NCBI GenBank assembly: GCA_013398015.1 | Contig: VZRR01010736.1 | Location: forward strand, 313,429 to 377,428 | Direction: 5' to 3' | DNA length: 64,000 nt | Origin: Oreocharis arfaki | Taxonomy: Eukaryota > Chordata > Aves > Passeriformes > Paramythiidae | Shown: piece after piece, positions 63,201 through 64,000 of the stretch | How the letters are laid out: every line of letters begins with the position of its first letter | Numbering within the stretch: the first letter of the stretch is position 1 | Made by a program: the position numbers and the translations under genes | Notes under the pieces: generated by a model | Told to the model about the DNA's origin: nothing | The model's database searches: none | The model's input: only the letters and a program-made list of their open reading frames with translations

Positions 63201-64000
63201 TCTTCACATGCTCAGGCTAAGCAAAAAATTGGTATCAAACTAAGGAAAAGAACCCAGAAACTGCGAGCCCTTTTTTTTTGTACTCCAACCAGGAAAGGAA
63301 ATACTTTTCAAACAGAAAATTAACCTGACTTTTTCCCTACTCTCCTTCAGAAAACAAGGCAGTAAAACAAGCTTGTGTTCAGCCAGGGGAACTTTTATCT
63401 GCTCCAAGGCAGTTTTACAGCAGTATTTGCTATCTGCAACAGATCCATAAAAAGATAATACTCTACATCATGGCCTGTATTGCTTTTACTGTTTGTTGAA
63501 TTTTAAATGTCATATCTATATTCATAATAGCACAATAGAGAAGAAGAAAATCAGATTGCAATTTAGACAGGTGAAGAGAATTCCTACCTACTACCCATAT
63601 AGAGTAGGGCACATCAGCAATAAACACAAGGTGAAAACAAAAGTTAACATTCCAGTGGAGACGTCCCTTAAATATGAAATGCAGGGGTCTCTGTAGAGCA
63701 TTTGGGTGATCTATTAAATGAATAAATGTGGAGATTTTAAACACGTGTGCAGGTAAACCTGTATCACTCACTCCAAGGGATAAACACTCTCATCTCTGGC
63801 CTTTGGAAATGAGAGAGAAAGGAAATCTGGGGTCTTGTTTTTCTTGCACACTTCTCTGCCACTTTCACTTCACTAGAGCGATCGAGAGAAATACAGAAAA
63901 TATACACTCTAGGATCAAAACCTTCCCTTCCCCCACTCCTTTTTTTTTCTGATGGAGACTTTTTATCAGTTTGTACAAAATGGTACAAAATGAGTTGGTT
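63201..64000. other. Unique non-coding DNA at the right edge
   Basis: Short T runs occur near 63271-63279 and 63942-63949. Open frames of up to 102 codons (63463-63771 minus) have no recognisable domains. No gene is supported. Confidence 0.55.

Noticed and set aside
63267..63283. Inverted match to TTGGAGTACAAAA of the 29-bp direct repeat
   Set aside because: Only about 15 bases agree, much of it a homopolymer, which is expected by chance in 64 kb.

Overview
The window looks like 64 kb of bird nuclear DNA with no protein-coding or structural RNA gene that I can support. The bird assignment rests on two copies of the avian/reptilian CR1 LINE whose 3' ends carry degenerate ATTCTRTG units, on the low density of other transposons, and on an AT-rich background with short microsatellites. 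A passerine or other neoavian is plausible, but that is inference. No open frame resembles a protein I recognise. The longest frames (266, 252, 198 and 179 codons) lie in locally GC-richer DNA or antisense to CR1. The stretch is best read as intergenic desert or the inside of a very long intron.

Layout. 1-80 is T/G-rich low-complexity DNA at the window edge. 0.1-10.6 kb is AT-rich unique DNA with A-rich tracts. A 3'-end CR1 copy on the minus strand sits at 10.6-10.8 kb. 10.8-21.6 kb is unique DNA with small homopolymer and TA tracts. A much older, minus-strand CR1-like relic is likely at 21.6-21.9 kb. The most striking structure is a near-perfect inverted repeat at 24393-25035: two 144-bp arms with 142 identical positions around a 355-bp spacer. 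25-48.7 kb is unique DNA with microsatellites, one weak SINE-like relic near 44.8 kb and a possible polyadenylation site near 29.24 kb. A (CCAAT)n array lies at 48767-48840. The 50.9-52.2 kb interval is compositionally unusual: a G-quadruplex-capable tract, a 60-bp polypurine tract, a CpG-bearing patch with a strong-context ATG, and a 29-bp direct repeat. A plus-strand CR1 3' fragment with an internal deletion fills 54.17-55.06 kb. 55-62.7 kb is unique. At 62.76-63.2 kb two old SINE-type elements sharing the same tail lie in opposite orientation.

There are no genes here whose joint action can be described. What can be read is a repeat history: at least two layers of CR1 insertion, an older SINE layer, and one young or homogenised inverted duplication. 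Sequence comparison across birds and small-RNA or RNA-seq coverage would show whether the inverted repeat, the 51-52 kb interval and the 58 kb motif cluster do anything.
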